From the NCBI GenBank assembly GCA_001789205.1, contig MFYT01000012.1, forward strand, positions 7,056 to 71,055: a stretch of 64,000 bases of DNA, written 5' to 3'. The notes below the pieces were generated by a model. It was not told the origin of the DNA. It did no database searches and worked only from the letters and a program-made list of their open reading frames with translations. The first letter of the stretch is position 1. Each line of letters begins with the position of its first letter. Positions 16,721 through 25,077 of this stretch are shown piece by piece. The stretch is from Candidatus Raymondbacteria bacterium RIFOXYA2_FULL_49_16 (lineage in GTDB: Bacteria; Fibrobacterota; OXYB2-FULL-49-7; XYB2-FULL-49-35). The translations under genes and the position numbers were made by a program.

Positions 16721-17488
16721 ATGCGTTTGTGTGCGAGATTCCTCTGTTTGGTTGTTTGTGCCTGCACCGTCTCCTTTGCCGCAACACTTCCGGAAAAGCC
16801 TGCTGGCCCTGTGGCAGACTATGCCTCGCTTATAGACCCGGCCACGGAACAGTCAATAACGGTTTTGGCTCACGCTTTGTGGGAGCAGGCAGGATTTGCG
16901 CTTGTTGTGGCAACAGTCCCATCCATTGGCGAAGAGACCATTGACGAATACACCACCCGTCTGTACGAAGCGTGGGGCATTGGAAAAAAAGGCAAGGACG
17001 AGGGTGTGCTTGTTCTGCTTACGCTCAATCCAAAGCGCCGCGTGCGCATTGAAGTGGGGTATGGGTCAGAAGGATATCTCAACGATGCAAAGGCCGGCCG
17101 CCTTCTCGACCAGTATGGTATTCCCTTTTTTGCGAAGAACGATTATAGCTCCGGCTTTGGTTCAGTGTGCGCTGCCATTGCCGACCTTGTTGCGCAGGAA
17201 AAAAACATTTCCCTGACACTGCCCGCCTCCTACCGGCAAACGCGCAGGTCGTCGGGCGATCAGCAGCCCATGTCGCCGTTGACAATGATAGTGCTTATCG
17301 GCATCCTGGCTTTGTTGCTTTCAACGCGGTTTGGCAGGGCCCTGCTTTTCTGGATTGTATTATCGAATCTTCTGGGCGGCGGACGGAGATCATCGGGCGG
17401 TTTTGGCGGAGGCTTTGGCGGTGGCGGTTTTGGTGGAGGTTTTGGCGGAGGCATGAGCGGCGGCGGCGGTGCAAGCCGCGGATTTTAG
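16721..17488 (+). CDS. TPM-domain membrane protein (YgcG family) with Gly-rich tail
   Basis: 255 residues: signal peptide (residues 1-20, ending 'VSFAATLPE'), a TPM domain (about 28-165; 'VADYASLIDPATEQSI', 'WGIGKKGKDEGVLVLLTLNPKRRVRIEVGYGSEGYL'), a transmembrane helix (about 190-215) and a C-terminal tail made almost only of Gly, Phe and Ser. This is the standard YgcG architecture. TPM proteins are periplasmic or thylakoid-lumen domains linked to envelope or photosystem maintenance; the precise role here is unknown. It heads an operon with the nucleotidyltransferase-like gene (19 bp downstream) and LemA, a partner it very often has. The Gly-rich tail is encoded by GGCGGTTTT/GGCGGAGG-type DNA repeats (about 17385-17475). 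Confidence 0.85.
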   Translation: MRLCARFLCLVVCACTVSFAATLPEKPAGPVADYASLIDPATEQSITVLAHALWEQAGFALVVATVPSIGEETIDEYTTRLYEAWGIGKKGKDEGVLVLLTLNPKRRVRIEVGYGSEGYLNDAKAGRLLDQYGIPFFAKNDYSSGFGSVCAAIADLVAQEKNISLTLPASYRQTRRSSGDQQPMSPLTMIVLIGILALLLSTRFGRALLFWIVLSNLLGGGRRSSGGFGGGFGGGGFGGGFGGGMSGGGGASRGF

Positions 17489-17507
17489 GAAAAGAGGAGG
17501 CATACAC

Positions 17508-18239
17508 GTGAACATACAAAATCCTGGTGAATTGGCTGCGGCAGCGGGACGCGATTTTCAGGAGTGCTATGGAGACGACCTAGTCTCCGTGGCATTGTAC
17601 GGCAGCGCTGCTGGCGGTGACTTCAATGCCCGGCAGTCTGACATCAATCTGCTCATTGTGCTCAAGGCGCTTTCAGTGCCGCTATTGGAGAAATCAGCGG
17701 CAATCCAGAAAAAATGGATGGCAAAACGCTTTGCCAGGCCGCTTTTCATGGGAGAGGAATTCATCGCGCAGTCGCTCGATGTTTTTCCCATTGAATTCTG
17801 GAATATAAAGGCGTGTCACAAGTCAATTACAGGAAAGGACATCTTTTCTGCCATGCCCATTGCTTTGCGGCATCTGAGACTCCAGGCCGAGCGCGAGATA
17901 AAGGGCAAGCAGCTCCATCTGTACCAGCATTGGCTCCAGGCGCGGCAGTCAAAGAAAGAGGCTGCCCAGTTGGTTGCCGTGTCGTTGAAGGATTTTTCCC
18001 CGGTGTTCAGGGCCCTGCTCGCTCTTCGCAAAAAAGAGGTTCCTGGCGACCGTACCCTTCTGTTCAGCGCTGTTGAGCAGGAGTTTGGACTTGGTGACCA
18101 GCCCTTTTCGTCAATATCTACCGCAGTGAACGACAAGGATCCGGGAATGGTCGTGTCACTTTTTCCTGCGTATTTTGAAGGCGTGCGCCAGCTGGCGCGC
18201 ATTATAGACAAGGAAGAACTTTCACAGGAGGTCATATGA
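17508..18239 (+). CDS. Nucleotidyltransferase-like protein of the TPM-LemA operon (DxN variant)
   Basis: 243 residues from a GTG at 17508 that has AGAGGAGG seven bases upstream; a start at 17469 would lie inside the TPM gene. The N-terminal 'VALYGSAAGGDFNARQSDIN' has the G-S of the nucleotidyltransferase fold, but the catalytic D-x-D reads D-I-N, so the second metal-binding aspartate is replaced. The remainder is helical with no recognised domain. Its last codons overlap the LemA start (ATGA, 18236-18239). Genes of this kind regularly sit between TPM and LemA genes. The altered motif suggests a binding or regulatory role rather than normal transfer (inference). Confidence 0.75.
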   Translation: MNIQNPGELAAAAGRDFQECYGDDLVSVALYGSAAGGDFNARQSDINLLIVLKALSVPLLEKSAAIQKKWMAKRFARPLFMGEEFIAQSLDVFPIEFWNIKACHKSITGKDIFSAMPIALRHLRLQAEREIKGKQLHLYQHWLQARQSKKEAAQLVAVSLKDFSPVFRALLALRKKEVPGDRTLLFSAVEQEFGLGDQPFSSISTAVNDKDPGMVVSLFPAYFEGVRQLARIIDKEELSQEVI

Positions 18240-18814
18240 ACAATAGAGGCTCAACAAAAATCACTCTGCTTATCGTGCTTGGCGTTCTCGTGGTGCTCGG
18301 AATCGCCCTGGTCAGCTGGTATGTGGGTATCCGCAACAAGCTTGTGGAACTGAACGAGGGCACGAAAACCGCCTGGTCAAACGTCGAAAACCAGTTGCAG
18401 CGCCGTTTTGACCTGATACCGAACCTTGTCGAAACAGTAAAAGGATACGCCGGGCACGAGGAAAAAGTGCTTGTCGAGGTAACGCAGGCTCGCGCCAGCG
18501 TGGGCGGTGCCACAACACAGTCCGACAAAATCGCGGCGAACAACAACCTGACGTCAGCCCTGGGCAGGCTCATGGTGGTTGTCGAGAAGTATCCTGACCT
18601 CAAGGCAAACACCAATTTCCTTGCGCTGCAGGACGAACTGGCAGGTACCGAAAACCGGATCAGCGTGGAACGCAGGCGCTACAACGATGCTGCGCGCCAG
18701 TTCAACACCATTATCCAGAAGATACCGTACAGCTTTTTTGCCGCCGGATACGAGAAGGCGCCCTATTTCGAGGCAGCCGAAGGCAGCAAGGAAGCACCCA
18801 AAGTGAAGTTCTGA
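18236..18814 (+). CDS. lemA: LemA family protein
   Basis: 192 residues with an N-terminal transmembrane helix (about 9-29) and the conserved LemA core: 'VELNEGTKTAWSNVENQLQRRFDLIPNLVETVKGYAGHE', then 'RRRYNDAARQFNTIIQKIP' and 'FFAAGYEKAPYFEAAEGS'. LemA is a mostly helical, inner-membrane-anchored protein of unclear biochemical role, commonly co-encoded with TPM/YgcG proteins. The length is typical. Start ATG 18236 overlaps the previous stop, so translation is coupled. Confidence 0.93.
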   Translation: MNNRGSTKITLLIVLGVLVVLGIALVSWYVGIRNKLVELNEGTKTAWSNVENQLQRRFDLIPNLVETVKGYAGHEEKVLVEVTQARASVGGATTQSDKIAANNNLTSALGRLMVVVEKYPDLKANTNFLALQDELAGTENRISVERRRYNDAARQFNTIIQKIPYSFFAAGYEKAPYFEAAEGSKEAPKVKF

Positions 18815-18891
18815 TATCGTTTTGACTCGTTGCTGGCCATTAAAGTATTTTCTCATATTATCCGGTCCATACATCATCTAAGGAGACGTGC

Positions 18892-20388
18892 GTGAGCGAA
18901 TTAGAGAACCAGATGCAGGTGCGCATCGACAAACTTAAAAAAATTCGTGAATTGGGGATAAACCCATATCCTTATTCATTCAAGCGCACGCATACCATCG
19001 ACCAGCTACATGCGAATTTTCAGCCTTTGTCTGAAAAAGAGGAGACCATCAGCATCTGCGGCAGGCTCGTCGCTTTCAGACGTCAGGGAAAGACCGCCTT
19101 TGCCAACATCAAGGACACGGGCGGAAAAATACAGATCTACTGCCGCCAAGATGGCATTGGTGAAAAGGCCTACGAGGTCTTCAAGCTCCTCGACTACGGC
19201 GACTTTATCGGCGTCACTGGCAAGGCCTTTTCCACGCACACGGGCGAACCCTCGGTCTTGGTGCAGCAGTTCGAGCTTTTGTCAAAGGCCATTCGGCCCC
19301 TGCCCATTCCCAAGGAAAAGATGGGTGAGAACGGCCAGAAGGTGGTGTATGACGAATTCAAGGACCTCGAACTTCGCTCGCGCATGCGTGCGGTGGACCT
19401 GGCGCTCAACGACCCCACCATGGAGCTGTTCAAGAAACGGACGAAGATTATCCAGACCGTGAGGGGCTACCTTATCGACCATGGCTATATGGAGGTAGAG
19501 ACTCCCACGCTCCAGTCTGTTTACGGCGGCGCTTCTGCCCGGCCCTTCATCACCCATCACAACGCGCTCAACCTCGACCTGTACCTGCGCATTTCCAATG
19601 AATTGTACCTGAAACGGCTGGTGGTGGGCGGCATGGAAAGGGTTTTCGAGTTCGTGAAGGATTTCCGCAACGAAGGCATAGACAGCACACACAATCCCGA
19701 GTTTACGCAGGTCGAATTCTACGAAGCGTACGCCGATTATAACGGCATGATGGAACATTTTGAGAACATCTATTCATCGGCGTGCCAGGCAATAAACGGG
19801 ACAATGAAAATCTCCTTTGGCGGCAAAGAAATCGACCTTACCCCTCCGTGGGAGCGGCTCACCATGTACGAGGCCTTGCAAAAATACGCGAATATCGACA
19901 TTACGGCGCTCTGCGACGACGAGATCAAGGCACTCCTGAAAAAACACGCCATCGAACCAAAAGGCGCCTATGTGCGCGGGCTGGCCGTGGCAGCGCTTTT
20001 CGAGGCCCTGTGCGAAGACAAGCTGGTGCAGCCTGTGTTTATCATTGACCACCCGCGCGAGACAACGCCCCTGTGCAAGCCGTGCCGCAACGATCCCACA
20101 CTGGTCGAACGGTTCGAGCCGTACATCAACTGCTGGGAAGTTGGCAATGCCTACAGCGAGTTGAACGATCCCGTGCTCCAAAAGCAGCTGCTGCAAGAAC
20201 AGGTGGAACGGGGCAGGGGCGGCGAAGAGGAAACGCACCCCATGGACGATGACTTTGTACGCTCCCTCGAGTTCGGCATGCCGCCCACGGGCGGCGTGGG
20301 CATTGGCGTGGACCGCATGGTCATGCTGCTAACCAATACCCAAAACATCCGCGACATCATCCTTTTTCCCCTCATGAAACCGGAATAG
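18892..20388 (+). CDS. lysS: Lysyl-tRNA synthetase, class II
   Basis: Charges tRNA-Lys. 498 residues: an N-terminal OB-fold anticodon-binding domain ('ISICGRLVAFRRQGKTAFANIKD') and the class II catalytic core, with motif 2 'FVKDFRNEGIDSTHNPEFTQ' and motif 3 'GMPPTGGVGIGVDRMVMLLT'. Start is a GTG at 18892 after AAGGAG (18880-18885). It heads a tight run of genes: the LolC/E-type permease begins 4 bp after its stop, followed by overlapping lolD, mcsA and mcsB, so this housekeeping enzyme appears to be co-transcribed with lipoprotein export and arginine-kinase genes. Confidence 0.97.
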   Translation: MSELENQMQVRIDKLKKIRELGINPYPYSFKRTHTIDQLHANFQPLSEKEETISICGRLVAFRRQGKTAFANIKDTGGKIQIYCRQDGIGEKAYEVFKLLDYGDFIGVTGKAFSTHTGEPSVLVQQFELLSKAIRPLPIPKEKMGENGQKVVYDEFKDLELRSRMRAVDLALNDPTMELFKKRTKIIQTVRGYLIDHGYMEVETPTLQSVYGGASARPFITHHNALNLDLYLRISNELYLKRLVVGGMERVFEFVKDFRNEGIDSTHNPEFTQVEFYEAYADYNGMMEHFENIYSSACQAINGTMKISFGGKEIDLTPPWERLTMYEALQKYANIDITALCDDEIKALLKKHAIEPKGAYVRGLAVAALFEALCEDKLVQPVFIIDHPRETTPLCKPCRNDPTLVERFEPYINCWEVGNAYSELNDPVLQKQLLQEQVERGRGGEEETHPMDDDFVRSLEFGMPPTGGVGIGVDRMVMLLTNTQNIRDIILFPLMKPE

Positions 20389-20392
20389 GGCA

Positions 20393-21631
20393 ATGGCGTT
20401 CGAATATTTCATCGCCCGCAGGTATCTCTGGGGAAAAAAGAAGCAGAGCTTCATTTCCACCATCCTGGCCATTTCAATTGTGGGCGTCTTTTTAGGCACC
20501 ACGGTGCTTATTGTCACGCTTTCCATTATGAATGGGTTTGAGCGTGAGGTAAAGGAACGCATCGTGGGGTCCTTTGCCCATATCAAGGTCATGATGTATC
20601 ACCACGACCCCATTCTCAACCCCGATTCACTCGCGGCTGCGGTACTGCTCGATAAGGAAGTTATTGCAGTTGCGCCGCTCATTGAGGACAAAATAGGCAT
20701 TTCGTCGAAGGAAGTGACCGATGGCATCATCCTGCACGGCATTGACCCGGTCCGCGAGGCAACGGTAACTGATTTCGAGAAAAACATCAAGTTTGGGAAC
20801 CTCGCATTTGATAGCGCCCAATCAATAAAGGGGCGGTCAAACCCGGGTATTGTGCTGGGATCGTATGTGGCCGACAAGCTGCGCGTGGGGCCCGGTGACG
20901 AAGTCATTGTCATGTCCCTGCGCGGCGAAGAGGATGCGCTGGCAGGCATTATGCCGAAAATGAAACGGCTCACGGTCTGCGCTATTTATGAATCGGGCAT
21001 GTATGAGTACGACGCCAATTTTTCCTTTGCGTCGCTTGCCGTTGCCCAGGACCTGTTCGGCGTACAGGGCGTCTCCTCGCTTCAGCTCAAAGTGGCTGAC
21101 GCGGGAACAGCGGACCGTATTGCCGCCCAGGTGCAGGACCGGCTGGGATATCCCTATTACTGCATCGACTGGATGAAACAGTACCGCACGCTCATCAAAT
21201 GGATGAACACGGAGAAATTCATCGCCTTCATTGTCATCAGCATGATCATCATGGTGGCCATTTTCAATATCATCAGCTCCCTGCTTATGGTCATTATGGA
21301 AAAGACCGGTGAAATAGGCATTCTGCTCTCCATGGGCGCAACACCCGGGAGTATTCGCCGTATCTTTCTTTTAAACGGCCTCTTTGTGGGCTTTGTAGGA
21401 ACCATTACAGGAACCGCCGCGGGCCTTTGCATCTGTTTTATCCAGATGAAATTCAATCTCATCAAACTTCCCGGCGATGTTTACTTCATCGATTCCCTGC
21501 CCATGATTGTCCAGTGGATCGACGCTGCCGCGGTCGTGATTGCGGCAAACCTTCTCTGCGTTGCCTTTTCCTTTTACCCGGCATACAAGGCGTCTCGTCT
21601 GCGGCCGGTTGACGCACTGATCTACAAATGA
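20393..21631 (+). CDS. LolC/LolE-type ABC transporter permease
   Basis: Inner-membrane subunit of the complex that extracts mature lipoproteins for delivery to the outer membrane. 412 residues: N-terminal 'FIARRYLWGKKKQSFISTILAISIVGVFLG' with the first membrane helix, a large periplasmic MacB-like domain (about 45-265), then three helices with the FtsX domain ('FNIISSLLMVIMEKTGEIGILLSMGA'). The C-terminus 'YPAYKASRLRPVDALIY' is typical. Only one permease is encoded here; E. coli uses a LolC-LolE heterodimer, so this may work as a homodimer or with a partner elsewhere. Its stop overlaps the lolD start (21628-21631). Confidence 0.93.
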   Translation: MAFEYFIARRYLWGKKKQSFISTILAISIVGVFLGTTVLIVTLSIMNGFEREVKERIVGSFAHIKVMMYHHDPILNPDSLAAAVLLDKEVIAVAPLIEDKIGISSKEVTDGIILHGIDPVREATVTDFEKNIKFGNLAFDSAQSIKGRSNPGIVLGSYVADKLRVGPGDEVIVMSLRGEEDALAGIMPKMKRLTVCAIYESGMYEYDANFSFASLAVAQDLFGVQGVSSLQLKVADAGTADRIAAQVQDRLGYPYYCIDWMKQYRTLIKWMNTEKFIAFIVISMIIMVAIFNIISSLLMVIMEKTGEIGILLSMGATPGSIRRIFLLNGLFVGFVGTITGTAAGLCICFIQMKFNLIKLPGDVYFIDSLPMIVQWIDAAAVVIAANLLCVAFSFYPAYKASRLRPVDALIYK

Positions 21632-22326
21632 GTACGCCCATGGAAAACGGCCCTGTTCTGCGCGCGGAAGAACTCCGCAAGTCGTACCGCGAAGGCGCCT
21701 CGCGTCTCGAGGTGCTCAAAGGAGCGTCGCTTTCCCTGCGGCAAGGCGAGATGGTGGCGCTGGTGGGAGAATCGGGATCGGGCAAGACGACCCTGCTCAA
21801 TCTGCTCGGATCGCTTGACAAACCAGATAGTGGATTGGTACATTTTATCAATACCGAGATCACCGGCCTTGCGGTGAACGAATTGGCGTCATTCCGGAGC
21901 AGGCACATCGGTTTTCTCTTCCAGTTCCACTACCTGCTGGCCGATTTCACCGCGCTTGAAAATGTGATTATTCCCGGCCTTATTGCCGGGAAGGACCGCG
22001 ACGGGCTCTTGCGGAAGGGCAGCGGCCTGCTCAAGCAGGTGGGGCTGGCCGACCGCCTGCACCACTGCCCGGCCGAACTCTCGGGCGGGGAACAGCAGCG
22101 CGTTGCCGCTGTGCGGGCCATTATCAACGACCCGCTGGCGGTGCTTGCCGACGAGCCCGCGGGCAATCTAGACGAAAGAAACAGCGCGCTGCTCATCGAC
22201 ATGCTCTTCGACCTGCGCAGCGAACGGGACCAGACTTTCCTCATTGCGACGCACAGCAGGTCGCTGGCCGAGCGGTGCGACCGGATACTATATCTGAAAA
22301 ACGGAACAATAGGAGACACGCCATGA
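21628..22326 (+). CDS. lolD: LolD-type ABC transporter ATP-binding protein
   Basis: ATPase that powers lipoprotein release with the preceding permease. 232 residues with all ABC motifs: Walker A G47-ESGSGKTT55, Q-loop 'GFLFQFHYLLADFTALENV' (the F-Q-F-H-x-L-L-x-D-F-T form typical of LolD), signature 'LSGGEQQR' at about 151-158 and Walker B 'AVLADEPAGNLDE'. It overlaps the permease gene by 4 bp upstream and mcsA by 4 bp downstream (ATGA at 22323), so the three are translationally coupled. Confidence 0.95.
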   Translation: MSTPMENGPVLRAEELRKSYREGASRLEVLKGASLSLRQGEMVALVGESGSGKTTLLNLLGSLDKPDSGLVHFINTEITGLAVNELASFRSRHIGFLFQFHYLLADFTALENVIIPGLIAGKDRDGLLRKGSGLLKQVGLADRLHHCPAELSGGEQQRVAAVRAIINDPLAVLADEPAGNLDERNSALLIDMLFDLRSERDQTFLIATHSRSLAERCDRILYLKNGTIGDTP

Positions 22327-22820
22327 TGTGCGAAGACTGCAAGAGCAACACCGCGATCGTCCATTTTACCCAGATCATCAACAACAACAAGACCGTGCTC
22401 AATCTCTGCAAGGCCTGCGCTGAAAAACGGGGATTCACTGAGGTCACCGGCGCCACGCCTCACTCCTTCGGCGTGCAGAGTTTGGTTTCAAAAATCGCCA
22501 ACGAGTATGAGGAGGAGACCAACGCTCTTTCCTGCGCGCGCTGCGGTCAGACGTATGTTGACTTCAAGCAGACCGGCAAATTAGGGTGCGGCGACTGCTA
22601 CACCACCTTTGGGCCGCGGTTCGAAGACCTGCTGCGAAAAATACACGGGTCAACCACCCATATTGGGAAAATGCCCCTCAATATTTCGCCCGCGGTCAGC
22701 CAAGGCCGCCAGGTGGACGGACTCCGCAACGAGATGCGGCTTGCCATAGAACTCGAGGACTTCGAGAAGGCCGCGCGTCTGCGCGACCAGATCAAACAGA
22801 TGGAGCAGACGCATGGTTGA
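22323..22820 (+). CDS. mcsA: McsA-like zinc-finger activator of protein arginine kinase
   Basis: 165 residues. The N-terminus has paired CxxC zinc ligands ('MMCEDCKSNTAIVHF', 'LCKACAEKRGF'; then 'LSCARCGQTYVDF', 'LGCGDCYTTFGPRFEDLLRKIHG'), and the C-terminus has a UVR motif ('LRNEMRLAIELEDFEKAARL'). This is the McsA layout. In Firmicutes McsA activates McsB and links it to ClpC-dependent protein quality control. The next gene is mcsB with an 8-bp overlap, supporting the assignment. ATG 22323 overlaps the lolD stop; an in-frame upstream start at 22275 would run through the lolD C-terminus and is rejected. Confidence 0.9.
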   Translation: MMCEDCKSNTAIVHFTQIINNNKTVLNLCKACAEKRGFTEVTGATPHSFGVQSLVSKIANEYEEETNALSCARCGQTYVDFKQTGKLGCGDCYTTFGPRFEDLLRKIHGSTTHIGKMPLNISPAVSQGRQVDGLRNEMRLAIELEDFEKAARLRDQIKQMEQTHG

Positions 22821-23883
22821 CTTTGAAAGCCTTATCGCCCATCACGCGGCATGGCTCGATGGCTCGGGACCCGAGTCCGGAGTGGTCCTTTCCAGCCGCA
22901 TCCGCCTTGCCCGTAACGTGCACGAATTCCCTTTTGTCCACCGCGCCTCCAAAAAGTCGGGCGAGGCGGTCTATGCCATGGTGCGCGACGAGGCGCTCAA
23001 GAGCCAGCAGTGCGCGCCGGCCTTTTCCGCTGACATGGACGAACTCTCGCCCCTCGACCGCCGCATCCTGGTCGAACGCCACCTTATCAGCCCCGATTTC
23101 GAAAGGGCCGCGTGGAAACGCGGGGTCATAGCTAGTACGGACGAGCACCTGTCGGTCATGATCAATGAGGAGGACCACCTCAGGCTCCAAGCCATGGTTT
23201 CCGGGTTCGACACGGGCCGCGCATGGGAAATACTCAACAAACTCGACACAGACCTTTCGGGCAGGCTGGCGTACGCCTTTTCCGAGAAATACGGCTTTCT
23301 CACGGCCTGTCCCACCAACGTGGGCACGGGCATCCGCGTCTCAGCGCTCATCCATCTGCCCGCCCTGGTAATCACCAAGGACATTGACGAAACACTCAAG
23401 GGCATCACCCAGATCGGGCTTTCGGTACGGGGATTTTATGGTGAGGGCACCGAGGTCCTGGGCAACCTCTTCCAGATTTCAAACCACACCACACTTGGCA
23501 AGACCGAGGAGGAGATCATTCAGACCATCAACAGCGCCATTGCCCAGCTCATCCGGTTCGAAAAACGCGCGTGCGAAACCCTGCTCAAGGACGCCAAGGC
23601 GCACATTGAGGACAAAATCTGGCGCGCCTATGGCATCCTCAACAACGCGCGGCTGCTTACCAGCAACGAATTCATGAGTCTCAGCTCCGCGCTGCGCATG
23701 GGCATCATGCTGGGCATTATCACCAATATCTCTTTTACGTCGCTCAATCAGCTCATGATCCTCGTGCAGCCAGCGCATCTGCAGAAGTTTCTCAAACACG
23801 AGATGGAGGCGGGCGAGCGCGACTTTTTCAGGGCCAACATTGTCAGGGAACATTTGTCAATGAGCAAGAAGGGAAATGCGTAA
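22813..23883 (+). CDS. mcsB: Protein arginine kinase McsB
   Basis: 356 residues homologous to the guanidino-kinase catalytic domain. 'VVLSSRIRLARNVHEFPF' is the nucleotide-binding start. 'FLTACPTNVGTGIRVS' contains the catalytic-loop cysteine (about residue 166), and 'VRGFYGEGTEVLGNLFQISN' is characteristic. The C-terminal domain keeps 'GERDFFRANIVREH' (about 335-348), i.e. the R-D-x-x-R-A phospho-arginine-binding motif of McsB. It should phosphorylate arginines on damaged or regulated proteins. Finding it in a Lol-containing diderm and co-transcribed with lolCD is notable. Its stop codon is shared with the start of the next gene (TAATG at 23881-23885). Confidence 0.93.
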   Translation: MVDFESLIAHHAAWLDGSGPESGVVLSSRIRLARNVHEFPFVHRASKKSGEAVYAMVRDEALKSQQCAPAFSADMDELSPLDRRILVERHLISPDFERAAWKRGVIASTDEHLSVMINEEDHLRLQAMVSGFDTGRAWEILNKLDTDLSGRLAYAFSEKYGFLTACPTNVGTGIRVSALIHLPALVITKDIDETLKGITQIGLSVRGFYGEGTEVLGNLFQISNHTTLGKTEEEIIQTINSAIAQLIRFEKRACETLLKDAKAHIEDKIWRAYGILNNARLLTSNEFMSLSSALRMGIMLGIITNISFTSLNQLMILVQPAHLQKFLKHEMEAGERDFFRANIVREHLSMSKKGNA

Positions 23884-24587
23884 TGCGGAGAAGAAACGAG
23901 GATCAAGGATCGAGGATCGAGACTGCTCTGATATTTTCCTGGCGTATGCTTACTACCGTCTGTCACCCGCCTCACGTCTCGTTCCTCGTGCCTCGTTTCT
24001 CGATCCTCGCCCCTTTCATTTTGCTATTCTTGTCTCTCCCCCTTTTCTCCGCCGACATCCCCGACAACTACAACGGGCTTGCCTTTGGGTCAACAGTGAA
24101 ACAGCTGCAAGCCGCCTATCCTCCCTCAGAGGCCTACAAATGCTCGCTCAATTTCAACAGCGCCGAATCATCGGGCGATATCGACGTCTATACGCTTTTT
24201 TTCCGCAAAGGGTATGTTGAAAAGGCGAAGTTTTATTTCCTGAAGAACCAGCTGGCCATGGTGATCGAGCAGTCGTATCCGGGCGCGGAAATCAGCGTGC
24301 AGATATACAAGCGGATGACTGCGCGGTATGGCCAGTTTGCGGGCAGGGGCAGCGCCTCTTGGAAACGGAGGGCCGATTACCTTGTCATGATCAACCACCA
24401 CGCGGAGAACGAGGTCACTGCGGTCTCCTATCTCTATACGCCCCTGGCCGATTCCTTGCGCGAGCGGACCAATTACATCAGATCAGATGAAGAACGTGCC
24501 ATAGACCGGCAGATTCGTGAGGTCAGGTCAGAAATCGACTCTCTCTCCATCCGTCCCGATTCCCTGCCACCGGGAAAGAAGCAATGA
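23883..24587 (+). CDS. Secreted protein of unknown function at the end of the lys-lol-mcs operon
   Basis: No family recognised. ATG 23883 overlaps the mcsB stop (TAATG), giving 234 residues; an internal ATG at 23946 is the other plausible start. A signal sequence ends '...PFILLFLSLPLFSADIPDN', with cleavage likely after 'LFSA'. The mature part (about 175 residues) starts 'YNGLAFGSTVKQLQAAYP', a pattern seen in small periplasmic proteins, and ends in a charged helix with serines and prolines. The 5' coding region overlaps an imperfect inverted repeat of TCCTCG-type units (23891-24009), so residues about 3-42 are encoded by repeat DNA and its spacer. Translation coupling suggests co-regulation with mcsB. 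Confidence 0.65.
   Translation: MRRRNEDQGSRIETALIFSWRMLTTVCHPPHVSFLVPRFSILAPFILLFLSLPLFSADIPDNYNGLAFGSTVKQLQAAYPPSEAYKCSLNFNSAESSGDIDVYTLFFRKGYVEKAKFYFLKNQLAMVIEQSYPGAEISVQIYKRMTARYGQFAGRGSASWKRRADYLVMINHHAENEVTAVSYLYTPLADSLRERTNYIRSDEERAIDRQIREVRSEIDSLSIRPDSLPPGKKQ
23891..24009. repeat. Imperfect inverted repeat of GAGGATC/TCCTCG-type units
   Basis: Left arm 23891-23923 is built of (A)CGAGGATC-like units; right arm 23976-24009 is its imperfect reverse complement (GTCTCG, TCCTCG and CCT blocks align, roughly three quarters of positions match). A 52-bp spacer separates them. The structure resembles small mobile inverted-repeat minisatellites found between genes, but here it falls inside the first codons of an open reading frame. 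Confidence 0.6.
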
Positions 24588-24684
24588 ACCTGTGTCTGCC
24601 GCCGCTTTTTTGTTTTTAGCGTTTCTTTTTCTGGGGTGGGGGTATACTAGAAGAACAAGGAGATGCGCTGATAAAATAACGGTT

Positions 24685-25077
24685 TCAAAGGGCGAATTTC
24701 AGGGGAAAATGCGCTGCGCAATGGATGAAATCCCTGTCGTTGTGAAGCAGGCGGACATCGTGCTCCAGGCAAACAGCCGCGATGACGCAATCAACAGCAT
24801 TCCTGATTGTCAGCCCCTTTTTTCTTAGCGTGCGGTAGATCACGGCGCCTTTTTCGAATGTTTCCTTGTGCAGGGGAAAAAAGATGAGCCCGTTCAGCAG
24901 CGCCCGTGTTCGCGCGTATTCCCTGTCATCCCTGATTCCCTGAAGCACCTCGGCATATACGATGCCGCAGATGCAGATATCCGCCTCTTCGCGTATCAGC
25001 TTCTCAAACAGGGCCGTCTGTTTGGTCGGTCTGTTTTTAAACCAGTCTATCCAAACTGTTGAGTCGACAAGGGTCAT
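24685..25077 (-). CDS. vapC: VapC-type PIN-domain ribonuclease toxin
   Basis: 130 residues. PIN-domain acidic residues are visible: D5 in 'MTLVDSTVWIDWF', E43 in 'CGIVYAEVLQGIRD', an aspartate near residue 96 in 'IRNAVDCVIAAVCLEHD' and another near 117 in 'LLHNDRDF'. The length and order match VapC toxins, which cleave RNA when freed from antitoxin. The start overlaps the antitoxin stop by 4 bp. It is convergent with the preceding plus-strand operon; the 97-bp gap holds nothing recognisable. Confidence 0.92.
   Translation of the reverse strand: MTLVDSTVWIDWFKNRPTKQTALFEKLIREEADICICGIVYAEVLQGIRDDREYARTRALLNGLIFFPLHKETFEKGAVIYRTLRKKGLTIRNAVDCVIAAVCLEHDVRLLHNDRDFIHCAAHFPLKFAL

Noticed and set aside
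17385-17475. GGCGGTTTT/GGCGGAGG tandem-like DNA considered as a repeat array
   Set aside because: It is the in-frame code for the Gly-rich tail common to YgcG/TPM proteins, so no separate repeat element is needed.
23891-24009. GAGGATC repeats considered as a CRISPR array
   Set aside because: Units are 7-8 bp with no regular spacers and are arranged as an inverted pair; no cas genes nearby.
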